Part shown: piece by piece, positions 55,925 to 59,439 of the stretch
Layout: each line of letters begins with the position of its first letter
Numbering within the stretch: position 1 is the stretch's first letter
Assembly: GCA_030847615.1 (NCBI GenBank)
Contig: JAUMIR010000001.1
Coordinates: 68,771,501 to 68,835,500 of the forward strand
DNA length: 64,000 nucleotides
From: Gambelia wislizenii
Taxonomy: Eukaryota > Chordata > Lepidosauria > Squamata > Crotaphytidae
Reading direction: 5' to 3'
Notes under the pieces: model-generated
Database searches by the model: none
Seen by the model: only the letters and a program-made list of their open reading frames with translations
What the model was told of the DNA's origin: nothing
Program-made: the position numbers and the translations under genes

Positions 55925-57736
55925 TTATATTATATTATATTATATTATATTATATTATATTATATTAATACTGTATGGAAGGTCTGAGGTTTATTGTAAA
56001 TTCTGCAGTTGGGACAGCTGGGATAGCTGTACCTATCTCAAAGCTACACACAATTATTTACTAATCTCCCATATACATACATAATATTTCTTTAGTATAA
56101 TTACCCCCTCCACCCACCCACCCCACCCATCCTGGGAACAGTGTATCTTATAAACTTCCTTTTTCTCTTATGTGGAAAATCTTTAACTGTTTCCTTAACA
56201 TTCTCATACCCCTTCCTCCCTTCAACAAACTCAATCATTATGCTCCAGTTACTAAGCCAAACCTCTTCTTTCAATTGGCCAAAACATACCCTGCTTTTTT
56301 CCATTATAAAATCAAACATCATATATTTTATGCTATATTGCTTCCATCTATTACAATTCTACTTTTTCCACTTTTCTTTATTTTTCCAGCCATATGCAAT
56401 CACTGCTACTAATTAATTGTTTAGCTAGGTATTTCTTCCCTTTCTGTAATCCTATAATCCTAACATTGCTAGTAATACTTCTTTCTTTATTTAACTGAAT
56501 CCCCCTCCAATTATTTTACTCATTTCTTGTTCTTCTGTTTCATTCCAAAATTTTTGTACTTCACAACACTCGTGCCACATATGAATGTAGTTTCCTTTGC
56601 TCCCACACCCATGCCAACAAGCAGGTGAAACATTTTTATTAATATATGCTAACTGATGTGGTGTTCTGTACCATCTTCCTATTATTTTCATCTGTAATTC
56701 TCTAACCTTATTGTTTTTAATAGTTTTAATTTCTTGTAGCCATTGTTGGATTTCCTTCTTTTTAGAACTTCCAGTATGTATGTGTGTGTATAAAATCAAC
56801 ATTCAAGCCCTTAAGATTTCCAGCACTTTAAAATATAGCGCATATGAAAGCAGCTGGGAACGGTTCCCAAGTGTGCCTTCCAATGCTGAAAAGAGTATCA
56901 AGTTAATGACAGGCATGGTTGTAACATGTAATCTGGCCCATACTGGCAAACCAGTGGGTGGGTGTAAAGGAAAAAAAAGGCTTGCCTATTGTCATAAGTC
57001 CCTTTAGATATTGCTGGACTGTAACACCTATCTTTCATCACTACTGACTATGTTGTTTAGGGCTGCTGGAAGCTGAAATCCAACAACAGTTGCAGGGCCA
57101 AATGATTTCCAATTCTGTATTAAGGTCTGAATCCAAGAGCTAGTTCCAACTAGAGCAGACTCACTGAATCAATAGGAACTGCAGTTCCTATAGGAACTTG
57201 TTCCATTAATTCAGAGGGTCTGGTATAGCTGGTACTGGGAAATGGATTTAGGCTTATGTTTCCCACCATCTGCAGTTTAAAACCCGCAAGTGAACTCTTT
57301 GTGAGGCCATGAAAAGAGGCAGTGCCTGCAAAAGTTATTTTTCTGGAATACAACTCCCAGAACCCCCCACCCAACATGTGCAGCATGAAGAGGATCCCAG
57401 GTTCAACCCTTAACATGTCCACTGAAGCCAATAACATTTCTGCCACCATGTGAGACTGAGACATATAGATTTTGTGCCTTTGGCTGTTTCTGGGTAAAAG
57501 CTGCACCAAAGTAGCAATAGTATTCTTGCCCCAAGCCAGGTATCAACAGAACTTACAAGAAAACACATAAAATCAAGGGCCAGAACAGTGGGCACCCCTC
57601 CGAAGGGCAAGCCCTGCAGCACAGTGCTGCGGATGCGGGCACTGTAGCAGTAGTCCTTGGTGATGTTGTTGCTGCAGCTGGAAGACCTGCAGGTAGTCTC
57701 AACTGCGCCCAAGGCAACGAACACAAAGGGAAGCAT
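7810..57736 (-). CDS. TMEM63B: TMEM63B, complete coding region spread over 23 coding exons (gene-level entry)
   Basis: TMEM63B encodes a plasma-membrane, stretch- and osmolarity-gated cation channel of the OSCA/TMEM63 family. The 23 coding exons join in frame to 831 residues with all junctions phase-matched. In order the protein shows a first membrane helix (about 38-72), a cytosolic segment with the alternatively used region (87-142), helices at about 157-183 and 210-230, a large cytosolic RRM-like region (about 231-430) with cysteine clusters CGHLCCC and VCKCQGC, then helices at about 433-465, 479-510, 520-543, 573-608, 627-655, 688-711 and 717-743, and an acidic C-terminal tail. Near-identity to mammalian TMEM63B as I remember it (for example [16 protein letters not shown] and [20 protein letters not shown]) excludes TMEM63A and TMEM63C. 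Exon numbers below assume a non-coding exon 1, as in mammals. The assembly from exons is my own reading; no transcript was available. Confidence 0.97.
7975..9628 (-). other. Intron 23
   Basis: GT-AG intron of 1654 bp. An (AAAC)n run on the plus strand (7998-8013) lies close to the exon 24 acceptor. No further element is recognised with confidence. Confidence 0.85.
9629..9712 (-). CDS. TMEM63B: TMEM63B exon 23: C-terminal tail, residues 750-777
   Basis: Acceptor TCTTCCAG and donor GTGAGT bound 84 nt encoding [20 protein letters not shown] then HPPAPKSA. This disordered tail is less conserved than the membrane region but keeps the GRP and PKSA motifs. Confidence 0.93.
10563..10816. mobile_element. 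Tigger/pogo-like MITE in intron 22
   Basis: Begins CAGTAGGACCCCTGTATCC and ends GGGGGTCCTACTG, an inverted terminal repeat flanked by TA duplications. Same subfamily as 12636-12910 and 31287-31812. Confidence 0.88.
11306..11421 (-). CDS. TMEM63B: TMEM63B exon 22: last membrane helix, residues 711-749
   Basis: Acceptor CTTTCTTCAG and donor GTAAGG bound 116 nt encoding [20 protein letters not shown], then [18 protein letters not shown]. It is the last helix and the start of the C-terminal tail; phase 0 end. Confidence 0.97.
11422..12255 (-). other. Intron 21
   Basis: GT-AG intron of 834 bp; no repeat or exon-like block recognised. ORFs up to 121 codons on either strand are not supported by homology. 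Confidence 0.8.
12256..12423 (-). CDS. TMEM63B: TMEM63B exon 21: residues 655-711
   Basis: Acceptor TTTCTTGCAG and donor GTGAGC bound 168 nt encoding [20 protein letters not shown], then [20 protein letters not shown] and the ninth helix [16 protein letters not shown]. The LVDRYNLYY motif is conserved through the OSCA/TMEM63 family. Confidence 0.97.
12636..12910. mobile_element. Tigger/pogo-like MITE in intron 20
   Basis: Inverted ends CAGTAGGACCCCCGCATCC and GGGGTGCTACTG with TA on each side; the centre is a C-rich stretch. Confidence 0.87.
13098..13203 (-). CDS. TMEM63B: TMEM63B exon 20: HQAYEFQ segment and eighth helix, residues 620-655
   Basis: Acceptor GCTATTCAG and donor GTAGGC bound 106 nt encoding [20 protein letters not shown] then [15 protein letters not shown] and G. 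Q626 (CAG) aligns with human Q619, recalled as the site of A-to-I (Q/R) editing in mammals. A partial copy of this exon with its 3' intron lies at 14159-14299. This copy is taken as the real exon because it retains the acceptor and all codons. Confidence 0.96.
13204..14158 (-). other. Intron 19, 3' part (next to exon 20)
   Basis: Between exon 20 and its duplicate. No repeat is clearly recognised apart from a G run at 13921-13930 and CT-rich tracts near 14005. Confidence 0.7.
14159..14299 (-). pseudogene. Partial direct duplicate of TMEM63B exon 20 and downstream intron
   Basis: Matches 13039-13188 in the same orientation. It keeps 91 of 106 exon bases, from TTC CAG TTT to the final G, the GTAGGC donor and about 50 bases of intron 20, with a 9-bp deletion inside the intron part. 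The first 15 exon bases and the acceptor are lost. One amino-acid change is seen (Ala to Thr before WMM), with three silent differences. It sits in intron 19 with the reading frame open. Confidence 0.92.
14572..14734 (-). CDS. TMEM63B: TMEM63B exon 19: seventh membrane helix, residues 565-619
   Basis: Acceptor CCCCTTCAG and donor GTATGT bound 163 nt encoding [40 protein letters not shown] and [14 protein letters not shown]. It ends in phase 0. Its polypyrimidine tract is a (CT)n microsatellite at about 14749-14771. Confidence 0.97.
14746..14771 (-). repeat. (CT)n microsatellite forming exon 19's polypyrimidine tract
   Basis: A GA run on the plus strand reads (CT)n on the gene strand, 12 to 37 bases upstream of exon 19's acceptor. 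Confidence 0.85.
15332..15397 (-). CDS. TMEM63B: TMEM63B exon 18: intracellular loop, residues 543-565
   Basis: Acceptor TGTTCCTAG and donor GTAAGT bound 66 nt encoding [20 protein letters not shown] then F and GA of Glu. It corresponds to the short amphipathic segment between the sixth and seventh helices. Confidence 0.96.
15650..16225. mobile_element. Tigger-like MITE interrupted by a second MITE (intron 17)
   Basis: Outer ends CAGTAAGACCTCCTTATCC (15650) and GGATAAGGTTCTTACTG (to 16225) form an inverted repeat flanked by TA. The second element at 15958-16187 splits it, so the outer one is older. Confidence 0.85.
15958..16187. mobile_element. Inner Tigger-like MITE nested in 15650-16225
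   Basis: 230 bp, from CAGTTGTCCCTTCACATTTG to GGAGGGACAACTG with TA on both sides. It closely resembles 25490-25699 in the same orientation. Confidence 0.9.
16333..16548. repeat. Perfect 108-bp tandem duplication in intron 17
   Basis: Units 16333-16440 and 16441-16548 appear identical by eye. The unit has no resemblance to a known transposon here. Confidence 0.93.
17338..17424 (-). CDS. TMEM63B: TMEM63B exon 17: sixth membrane helix, residues 514-543
   Basis: Acceptor ATCACTAG and donor GTAAAG bound 87 nt encoding [20 protein letters not shown] then LLPSLGLS. The helix matches mammalian TMEM63B residue for residue as far as I recall. Ends with AG, completed as Ser by exon 18. Confidence 0.97.
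17425..18180 (-). other. Intron 16, 3' part
   Basis: AT-rich intronic sequence without recognised elements; poly-T stretches near 17718 and 18102. Confidence 0.7.
18181..18427 (-). mobile_element. tRNA-derived SINE with Bov-B-like tail
   Basis: On the minus strand it starts with a tRNA-like head (GAGCCAGTGTGGTGCAGTGG, then a B-box-like GGTTAGAATTCC), continues into a core, and ends GGTCACCGTAAGTCAGAAAT and GGCACACAACAACA. A short repeated ATAGCA/TTTATATTTCT stretch is inserted in the middle. Resembles squamate Sauria/MIR-type SINEs. Confidence 0.8.
18433..18806 (+). pseudogene. Inverted duplicate of TMEM63B exon 10 plus part of intron 9
   Basis: This block is the reverse complement of 28148-28521. 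Both are 374 bp with no net indel and about 8 mismatches by hand count; the 69 bp of exon 10 are identical, including the TTCTAG acceptor. Homology stops two bases before the exon 10 donor, so the copy has no donor. It lies in intron 16, opposite to the gene's direction, beside a SINE ending at about 18427. In the TMEM63B pre-mRNA it is antisense to exon 10. Confidence 0.93.
18807..20197 (-). other. Intron 16, 5' part
   Basis: AT-rich, no exon or clear repeat recognised. Confidence 0.65.
20198..20304 (-). CDS. TMEM63B: TMEM63B exon 16: fifth membrane helix, residues 479-514
   Basis: Acceptor TTACCAG and donor GTAAGA bound 107 nt encoding [20 protein letters not shown] then [15 protein letters not shown] and AG of Arg. 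A (TTTG)n-like T-rich tract serves as the polypyrimidine tract. Confidence 0.97.
20305..21526 (-). other. Intron 15, 3' part
   Basis: A (TTTG)n stretch abuts the exon 16 acceptor (20311-20335). Nothing else is recognised. Confidence 0.65.
21527..21756. mobile_element. Tigger-like MITE, left end degraded (intron 15)
   Basis: Shares with 2411-2633 the steps TCAGTTATCTGCAG, CCATAGAGTC, AGGTCCTCCAA and the right end GGACGGTGACTTG followed by TA. The left terminus is not clear. Confidence 0.65.
21790..22045 (+). mobile_element. L2-like LINE fragment with (CT)n
   Basis: Text such as GATTCAGAAGCTATAGCTAG, AACATGGCACTGATTTTAAA and GGAATTGCAGTGGCTGTC parallels the L2 ORF2 end, which reads [17 protein letters not shown] in better copies. 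A (CT)n run is at 22010-22029. Confidence 0.6.
22439..22592 (-). CDS. TMEM63B: TMEM63B exon 15: fourth membrane helix, residues 427-478
   Basis: Acceptor CACCTTCAG and donor GTAAGT bound 154 nt. It encodes [20 protein letters not shown], a long hydrophobic run with [10 protein letters not shown], and [13 protein letters not shown]. The helix belongs to the pore-forming core by family knowledge. Ends in phase 0. Confidence 0.97.
22749..22910. mobile_element. Degraded Tigger-like MITE (intron 14)
   Basis: Starts after TA with CAGGTTGCCCCACCCG and carries GTGGTTTCACTTACCC and AGGCATCTGGAGGAC, seen in related elements; the right end is unclear. Confidence 0.5.
23076..23213 (-). CDS. TMEM63B: TMEM63B exon 14: second cysteine cluster, residues 381-427
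   Basis: Acceptor CTTCCTCCAG and donor GTAAAT bound 138 nt encoding [20 protein letters not shown] then [20 protein letters not shown]. The VCKCQGCKC cluster and the APDPQNIYW motif before the next helix are typical of TMEM63A/B. Confidence 0.97.
23597..24018. mobile_element. MITE with imperfect inverted ends (intron 13), hAT-like
   Basis: Left end CAGTGGTGTCAC and right end GACGCCACTG are inverted; CACTGGGTGACATCATC near the left mirrors GATGTCACCCCC near the right. Flanks TCATTCC and CCATTCC could be an imperfect target duplication. Class is a guess. Confidence 0.55.
24181..24314 (-). CDS. TMEM63B: TMEM63B exon 13: charged helices of cytosolic domain, residues 337-381
   Basis: Acceptor TTGCCTAG and donor GTGAGT bound 134 nt encoding [20 protein letters not shown] and then [17 protein letters not shown]. 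The lysine/glutamate-rich stretch is a probable long helix; GMAFVTF is the RRM-like final strand. Ends with AT of an Ile codon. Confidence 0.97.
24537..24559. repeat. Poly-T run in intron 12
   Basis: Uninterrupted T run of over 20 bases. Confidence 0.9.
24651..24741. mobile_element. Short palindromic MITE (intron 12)
   Basis: Ends TGCAGCCCTCCAGATGTTG and CAACCTCTGGAGGGCTGCA are inverted repeats. Shorter relatives of this common amniote element occur near 38190-38285, 53105-53220, 55045-55125, 57040-57110 and 58720-58785. Confidence 0.7.
25029..25152 (-). CDS. TMEM63B: TMEM63B exon 12: cysteine-rich cytosolic segment, residues 295-336
   Basis: Acceptor GTTTTCAG and donor GTACAG bound 124 nt encoding [17 protein letters not shown], then [20 protein letters not shown]. 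The CGHLCCC cluster is a family hallmark and a plausible S-acylation site (inference). Ends in phase 0. Confidence 0.97.
25490..25699. mobile_element. Tigger-like MITE nested in 25361-26409
   Basis: Nearly the same sequence and orientation as 15958-16187, ending GGAGGGACAACTG followed by TA. The sequence GAGTATA/TATCCCAAACTC shows it interrupted the host element. Confidence 0.87.
25735..26300. repeat. GC-rich minisatellite with palindromic units
   Basis: About five to six diverged units of roughly 90-100 bp. Each carries GAAGCC(A/G)CGAT...GATCGTGGCTTC, a self-complementary core, plus GGGAGGGTGGAAGGGTGGCT and GGGGGGCTTTCCAGCCACCC. ORFs up to 182 codons on both strands are by-products of the repeat. 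Confidence 0.85.
26470..26890 (-). mobile_element. LINE-derived interspersed repeat (L2/CR1 superfamily)
   Basis: Contains TAGGGCTTTATAGGTCAACC, CAGACTGACAGCCAGTTGGG, and CAAAGGCAGCCCCAGATAGA, wording of a reptile L2-type LINE. A second copy of the family is at 30260-30840. Confidence 0.6.
27180..27260 (-). CDS. TMEM63B: TMEM63B exon 11: cytosolic domain, residues 268-295
   Basis: Acceptor GATTCCAG and donor GTACAG bound 81 nt encoding [20 protein letters not shown] then MFLDAE and AG of an Arg codon. Matches mammalian TMEM63B closely. Phase fits exon 12 (AG|G). Confidence 0.96.
27490..27880. other. Possible unclassified MITE in intron 10
   Basis: A C run near 27525 and the statement-like ends AACCAGGGGTTAGATGG and CCACCTTGATCTAAGAT suggest a repeat, but I cannot fix its ends or class. 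Confidence 0.35.
28146..28216 (-). CDS. TMEM63B: TMEM63B exon 10: start of RRM-like cytosolic domain, residues 245-268
   Basis: Acceptor TGTTCTAG and donor GTGAGT bound 71 nt encoding [20 protein letters not shown] then KHF and GA of a Glu codon. RTLFINGIS resembles the first strand of the RRM-like fold of OSCA/TMEM63 cytosolic domains. All but its last two bases, with 305 bases of intron 9, also occur inverted at 18433-18806 in intron 16. Confidence 0.97.
28148..28521 (-). repeat. Source arm of the 374-bp inverted duplication (exon 10 and intron 9)
   Basis: Pairs with 18433-18806. It contains exon 10 except its last two bases, its acceptor and 305 bases of intron 9. It is judged the source because it holds the intact exon with both splice sites in gene orientation. 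Confidence 0.92.
29083..29555 (+). mobile_element. CR1 LINE 3' fragment (intron 9)
   Basis: Encodes [20 protein letters not shown] then [18 protein letters not shown] and ends in the CR1 tail TCTATGATTCTATGGTTC. It lies in the opposite orientation to the CR1 at 33281. Confidence 0.93.
29556..30260 (+). repeat. Two related unassigned repeat fragments
   Basis: The text AAGCTTGCATCATGTGTTTT, ACATTTTGGTTGGTCAATAA appears near 29592 and again near 30190, with the TAACCAACACGGCTAAC signature after the first. Class unknown. Confidence 0.5.
30260..30840 (+). mobile_element. LINE-derived repeat (L2/CR1 superfamily) in intron 9
   Basis: Carries TTTAGAGCTTTAAATGCTAT, TACCAGCATCTTGAATTCAA and ATCAGGCCTCCAAGG, wording of the same LINE family as 26470-26890. 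Confidence 0.55.
31094..31202 (-). CDS. TMEM63B: TMEM63B exon 9: third membrane helix, residues 208-244
   Basis: Acceptor CTGCCAG and donor GTAAGT bound 109 nt encoding [20 protein letters not shown] followed by [16 protein letters not shown]. The helix leads into the basic start of the large cytosolic domain. It ends in phase 0. Confidence 0.97.
31287..31812. mobile_element. Tigger-like MITE expanded by a minisatellite (intron 8)
   Basis: Ends CTAGCACCCCCGCATCC and GGGGTCCTACTG with TA on both sides. Inside are about four units of 95 bp built on CTCCCTTCTCCC, GGATCGCTCCCATGG and GAAGGGAGGGGAGGAGTAGA. The element fills most of the 815-bp intron. Confidence 0.87.
32018..32069 (-). CDS. TMEM63B: TMEM63B exon 8: extracellular loop, residues 191-208
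   Basis: Acceptor CTTACCAG and donor GTAAGT bound 52 nt encoding [17 protein letters not shown] plus GG of a Gly codon. It corresponds to the extracellular loop between the second and third helices. Phases match exons 7 and 9. Confidence 0.95.
32131..32469. mobile_element. Tigger-like MITE (intron 7)
   Basis: 339 bp from CAGGTTGAGTCTCCCTTATC to GATAAGGGACACTCAACCTG, TA-flanked. Its inside (GAAACATAAATGAATTTCATG) resembles a mammalian Tigger element. It begins about 60 bp upstream of exon 8. Confidence 0.93.
32845..33125 (-). mobile_element. Old CR1/L3-type LINE 3' fragment
   Basis: Contains TCTCCCAACATTCAGCTTCA, GCACTTCCATCATGTCTCCT and CTTAGCAGTCTTTCCTCTAAGC, typical of an ancient amniote CR1 lineage. 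Confidence 0.7.
33281..36400 (-). mobile_element. Long CR1 LINE with most of ORF2, disabled (intron 7)
   Basis: On the minus strand in order: endonuclease ([44 protein letters not shown]), reverse transcriptase ([40 protein letters not shown], catalytic FADDTKL) and C-terminal part ([20 protein letters not shown]), ending in the CR1 3' repeat at 33281. Several frameshifts and stops divide ORF2, so it is inactive. The 5' limit near 36200-36400 is uncertain. Confidence 0.93.
36401..37620 (-). other. Intron 7, 5' part
   Basis: No element recognised; G and C homopolymers at about 36422, 36540 and 36600. Confidence 0.6.
37626..37822 (+). mobile_element. 5S-rRNA-derived SINE (intron 7)
   Basis: The head follows 5S rRNA: GATCATGTCTGATTTCAGAA, GGCCTGGTTAATACTTAGAT, GGGAGACTACTAGGCAATACC. 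The tail GGACCAATATTCTGAATCAG then TATAAGGAAGTTTCCCATG is typical of reptile SINEs. It ends about 16 bases from the exon 7 donor. Confidence 0.85.
37838..37980 (-). CDS. TMEM63B: TMEM63B exon 7: second membrane helix, residues 143-191
   Basis: Acceptor TGTTTCCAG and donor GTAAGA bound 143 nt. The exon encodes [20 protein letters not shown], then a hydrophobic helix ending in [13 protein letters not shown]. The sequence [12 protein letters not shown] distinguishes TMEM63B and TMEM63A from TMEM63C. A 5S-derived SINE tail ends about 16 bases beyond its donor. Confidence 0.97.
38620..38657 (-). CDS. TMEM63B: TMEM63B exon 6: 38-nt small exon, residues 131-143
   Basis: Acceptor GTGGACAG and donor GTAAGT bound 38 nt encoding [12 protein letters not shown] plus AA of a Lys codon. 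This amphipathic segment precedes the second membrane helix and matches the mammalian protein as I remember it. It was found because exons 5 and 7 leave a matching phase gap. Confidence 0.95.
38999..39310. mobile_element. Tigger-like MITE with central perfect hairpin (intron 5)
   Basis: 312 bp from CAGGTTGATTATCCTTTATC to GATAAGGGATACTCAACCTG, TA-flanked. The centre is a 21-bp perfect stem (39130-39150 with 39160-39180) and 9-nt loop, with further pairing outside it. Confidence 0.93.
39690..40440 (+). mobile_element. L1 LINE fragment (intron 5)
   Basis: Broken frames read [14 protein letters not shown] (L1 region before RT) and [20 protein letters not shown], the L1 motif KSGKAPGPDG. Stops throughout; dead copy. 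Confidence 0.8.
40515..40605 (-). CDS. TMEM63B: TMEM63B exon 5: cytosolic linker, residues 100-130
   Basis: Acceptor AATTCCAG and donor GTGAGT bound 91 nt. It completes Tyr and encodes [16 protein letters not shown] followed by [14 protein letters not shown], a nearly invariant serine-rich cytosolic linker of TMEM63B. It ends in phase 0. A truncated L1 sequence lies within about 80 bases of its donor, in intron 5. Confidence 0.96.
41136..41440 (+). mobile_element. CR1 LINE internal fragment (intron 4)
   Basis: Encodes [20 protein letters not shown] and [18 protein letters not shown], matching the C-terminal part of CR1 RT. Preceded by a CR1-like TAGAATCATAGAATC. Confidence 0.88.
41928..41960. 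repeat. (AT)n microsatellite
   Basis: About 16 AT units. Confidence 0.95.
42268..42305. repeat. (CA)n microsatellite
   Basis: ACGCACGC start followed by a CA run, then poly-A at 42318-42331. Confidence 0.93.
42332..44500 (-). other. Intron 4, middle part
   Basis: No exon found. A repeat related to 1505-1655 occurs inverted near 43940-44060; otherwise unassigned. Confidence 0.55.
44501..44684 (-). mobile_element. tRNA-derived SINE (intron 4)
   Basis: Minus strand: head GAGCCAGCATGGTGTAGTG, B-box-like GGTTTGAATCCC, core GTGACCTTGGGCAAGTCAC and tail GGTCACCATAAATTGTAAAC then ACACAACAACAACAA. Confidence 0.87.
44685..45560 (-). other. Intron 4, unassigned part
   Basis: Nothing recognised beyond short G runs. 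Confidence 0.5.
45565..46040 (+). mobile_element. CR1 LINE 3' fragment (intron 4)
   Basis: 126 codons of CR1 ORF2 C-terminus ([39 protein letters not shown]) end at the TGA, followed by CR1 3' UTR and ATTCTATGATTCTATGATC. Confidence 0.95.
46041..46930 (-). other. Intron 4, unassigned part
   Basis: No exon or repeat recognised. Confidence 0.5.
46935..47648 (+). mobile_element. L2 LINE 3' end (intron 4)
   Basis: Frames read the L2 ORF2 end ([33 protein letters not shown]) and the 3' end has AGCCACCTTGAGCCCCAGGG, then AAATAAATAAA. A (CT)n(CA)n microsatellite (47297-47345) and (ATC)n (47529-47543) are inside. Confidence 0.85.
47990..48900 (+). mobile_element. L2 LINE fragment interrupted by a SINE (intron 4)
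   Basis: 48040-48480 has GATGACTCAGAAGCTACAGC and TTAAAGGAGCTGTAATTGG; after the SINE, 48780-48865 supplies the L2 3' end (AAGCCGCCCCGACTG, GGGGCGGGATAAAAATAAA) and an (ATT)n tail to 48898. Confidence 0.8.
48483..48711 (-). mobile_element. tRNA-derived SINE inserted in L2
   Basis: Minus strand: CCAGCATGGTGTAGTGGTTT head, core GTGACCTTGGGCAAGTTAC, tail CATAAGTCAGAAATGACCTT with ACACAACAAAC. Splits the L2 fragment. Confidence 0.87.
49060..50375 (-). other. Intron 4, unassigned part
   Basis: No recognised element. ORFs of 124-128 codons on the minus strand at 49728-50263 have no family resemblance. Confidence 0.5.
50380..50800 (-). mobile_element. Old CR1/L3-type LINE fragment
   Basis: CCATTGCTAGCCTTGTCATCC, TAGCCATCACTACATCTCG, TTGAATCTCCCACCATTCAG are wording of the ancient CR1 lineage also at 63340-63700. 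Confidence 0.7.
50917..50990. mobile_element. Truncated Tigger-like MITE end
   Basis: AGTTGGCCGTCCATATCCACGG after TA, with ATTGATGGATTCAACCATC; right end missing. Confidence 0.5.
51309..51347 (-). CDS. TMEM63B: TMEM63B exon 4: 39-nt charged microexon, residues 87-100
   Basis: Acceptor TGTCCCCAG and donor GTACGT bound 39 nt that complete an Arg codon, encode [12 protein letters not shown] and leave TA of a Tyr codon. Exon length is a multiple of three, so skipping keeps frame and removes 13 residues of a highly charged cytosolic segment. Position and size match the mammalian exon 4, which is recalled to be alternatively spliced. It was found by looking for the missing phase between exons 3 and 5; it has a stop just past the donor and is too short for ordinary ORF detection. 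Confidence 0.9.
51650..52245 (+). mobile_element. L2 LINE fragment (intron 3)
   Basis: ACAATTCAAAACAGTGGTTA, GACCTATAAAGTCCTATAC and the 3' end TAGCCACCTTAGGTCC...GCAGGATATAAATTATT match L2 in broken frames. Confidence 0.72.
52246..54340 (-). other. Intron 3, middle part
   Basis: No exon found. One short palindromic repeat fragment at 53105-53220; rest unassigned. Confidence 0.55.
54341..54430 (+). mobile_element. L2 LINE 3' end fragment
   Basis: CCAGCTTGAGCACTATTGGTG and AAAGGTGGGATAGGTATA follow the L2 3' terminus. Confidence 0.6.
55288..55367 (-). CDS. TMEM63B: TMEM63B exon 3: rest of first membrane helix, residues 61-87
   Basis: This 80-nt exon follows acceptor TTCTGCAG and encodes [17 protein letters not shown] then RLALVTDAD plus two bases of an Arg codon. 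It finishes the first membrane helix and enters the cytosolic linker. The donor is non-canonical: AG|GCAAGT. The nearby GT at 55283-55284 would shift the frame into exon 4, so the GC donor is the one that fits. Confidence 0.95.
55688..55726. repeat. (GT)n/(GC) microsatellite in intron 2
   Basis: GT run with GC interruptions. Confidence 0.9.
55892..55968. repeat. (CA)n followed by (ATTAT)n
   Basis: A CA run to 55921 passes directly into about nine ATTAT pentamers. Confidence 0.95.
56100..56805 (-). mobile_element. L1 LINE ORF2 C-terminal fragment (intron 2)
   Basis: Minus strand reads [20 protein letters not shown] then [20 protein letters not shown] and VQKFW, the C-terminal cysteine motif of L1 ORF2. 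Rest of the block to 56100 is AT-rich L1-like sequence. Confidence 0.82.
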
Positions 57737-57758
57737 CTCTATTGCTTCATTGTCTTAT
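57557..57758 (-). CDS. TMEM63B: TMEM63B exon 2: 5' UTR end, start codon, residues 1-60
   Basis: An acceptor CCCACAG precedes 57758; 22 nt of 5' UTR follow and the ATG is at 57736-57734. It encodes residues 1-60, including a short cysteine- and serine-containing extracellular N-terminus with an N-glycosylation sequon (NNIT) and then [16 protein letters not shown] and the start of the first membrane helix. The exon ends in phase 0 before donor GTAAGT. The N-terminus is about seven residues longer than the mammalian one as I recall it. The start was chosen because MLPF matches the family and no upstream in-frame ATG exists in the exon. Confidence 0.95.
57739..57750 (-). promoter_or_regulatory. 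Minimal uORF in the TMEM63B 5' UTR
   Basis: ATG AAG CAA TAG lies in the 5' UTR part of exon 2 and stops two bases before the main ATG. A three-codon uORF this close to the start could reduce initiation or favour leaky scanning. The sequence is certain; the regulatory role is inference. Confidence 0.5.
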
Positions 57759-59435
57759 CTGTGGGAGAAAGAAGAGAACTTCATTAGGAGCAAGAGGGAA
57801 AACGCCAGCTTGCCTGGCACCTCAGATCATACAAGATGAAAGCAGTTTTTGAGGGGGGTGGGGCGGAGCTTTAGGGACCAGTTTGCCCGCTTTTGTCTTC
57901 CAGCTCCCATGTTCCTACCTGCTCAGCTGCTTCTTGCATTGCATGGGCTCAGGTGTTTGCATTGCCAAGCTAGACAGATGAGAAGGCCCACCAGACAACC
58001 TTTATCTCAAGCCCACAATCTTTTATCCCTGCAAATGCTAAAACAAGTGTAATATAAAACCAAAGCTTGGAATTAACTGGTTAAATTTAGTTATATTTAA
58101 CTAGTCATGTCTTAACGTGTTCCTCCTTCCACTGATGAGACTTATCAAGTAAATTTGCTGGTTAATAGCACTCACTACTCATGTGGTGCAATGAATAAAA
58201 GGTTTTGTCTTACTATTCATTGTGGGGGGGGGTAGTCTAAAGAAGAAGCCATTTAGAGAGGACTAAGGTTGTTAGAAATTAAAGATAAAAAGGATTAAAC
58301 TTGGGACATACATGCAAAACATGTGCCCTAGAAGTGACTTTTGCAGACCATGCTTCTTGATTATAAGAAAACACTTATTCTACAGAATAAAAAGTGTTCT
58401 GTACATGGTCAGAGGCATTCAATAATTCTAATTAAGAATTCTCCACTCATTGGCTAATCCTTGTAGCCACTTGCTGCTACACTTCAGTACTCCATTGTAA
58501 CACTGTCCTCTAACTGGAATGAATACAAAATTCCTTATTTATATTTTCCAATCCAGACAAACTTCAAAGTATTTACAGGTGGAGTGAACAGCATACATGT
58601 TTGGATTAGGTGGCGTGGAAAGAAGAGTGAAGCAGATCAGTGACAAAAATGAAACTTTGCATTTTGTTAAGATTCCATGTTTTAGGTCAGACTTCCTCAA
58701 GCATCAGGAAAACATTATACTACAAATCCCACATTTTTAGAAGAACTGTATTACAAATCCCACCATCCCCAGCCATCAGACTATAGGATTGGTAAGTCCA
58801 ATGCATCTAGGGAAGGTCTTCAAAAGCTATAAAAAGAACATTTCTGAAGGTGTGAATAACAAAATGTGCTGCTAGGGGGGAACAGTGAAAACCAAACACA
58901 CAATTTTCTGCATTTCCAATTTTTTTTTGAGAAAACAGTTTAGTTAATAAATTAACTAATAATCAAAACACAATGAGTGAAATTTTACCCTTTTTTAATA
59001 TTAACAGCAACAAATTATTTTCCCTATTTCTAACTATCAGCATTAGCCAATTATTTTTCTAGCATTCCATGTTCAGTGTAAAATGTCTTAATGCTGATGA
59101 GGAGATGGATTAATAGCTGCCTTACCATTGTTCACTGTGGGATAATTCCCAAAGTAAGAAGTTTTCTTTGTAAAATATTAAAATTATTTATTATTCCATC
59201 ACTGTATTAACATATGATATGAAGTTATACAGAGACAATATGCTGAAAATATCTATGTGTGTGTATGTGCCTTCAAGTTAAATTATGAGTTCCAAATTAT
59301 GAACTGATTGTTTTAATATGTATGCTTTTAAAAATGATGTTATACTCTTAACTGATTATGTATCTTTAATTGTTCATGTCTTTTAACTGTGTTATGTGTC
59401 TATTTGTTGCTGTATTTTAATCTGTGGGTAAGAAA
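57759..59435 (-). other. Upstream of exon 2: intron 1 or 5' flank
   Basis: No exon, CpG-rich promoter or clear repeat is recognised. A non-coding exon 1 would be expected further up, possibly outside the window. Confidence 0.5.
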
Positions 59436-59439
59436 CAAT

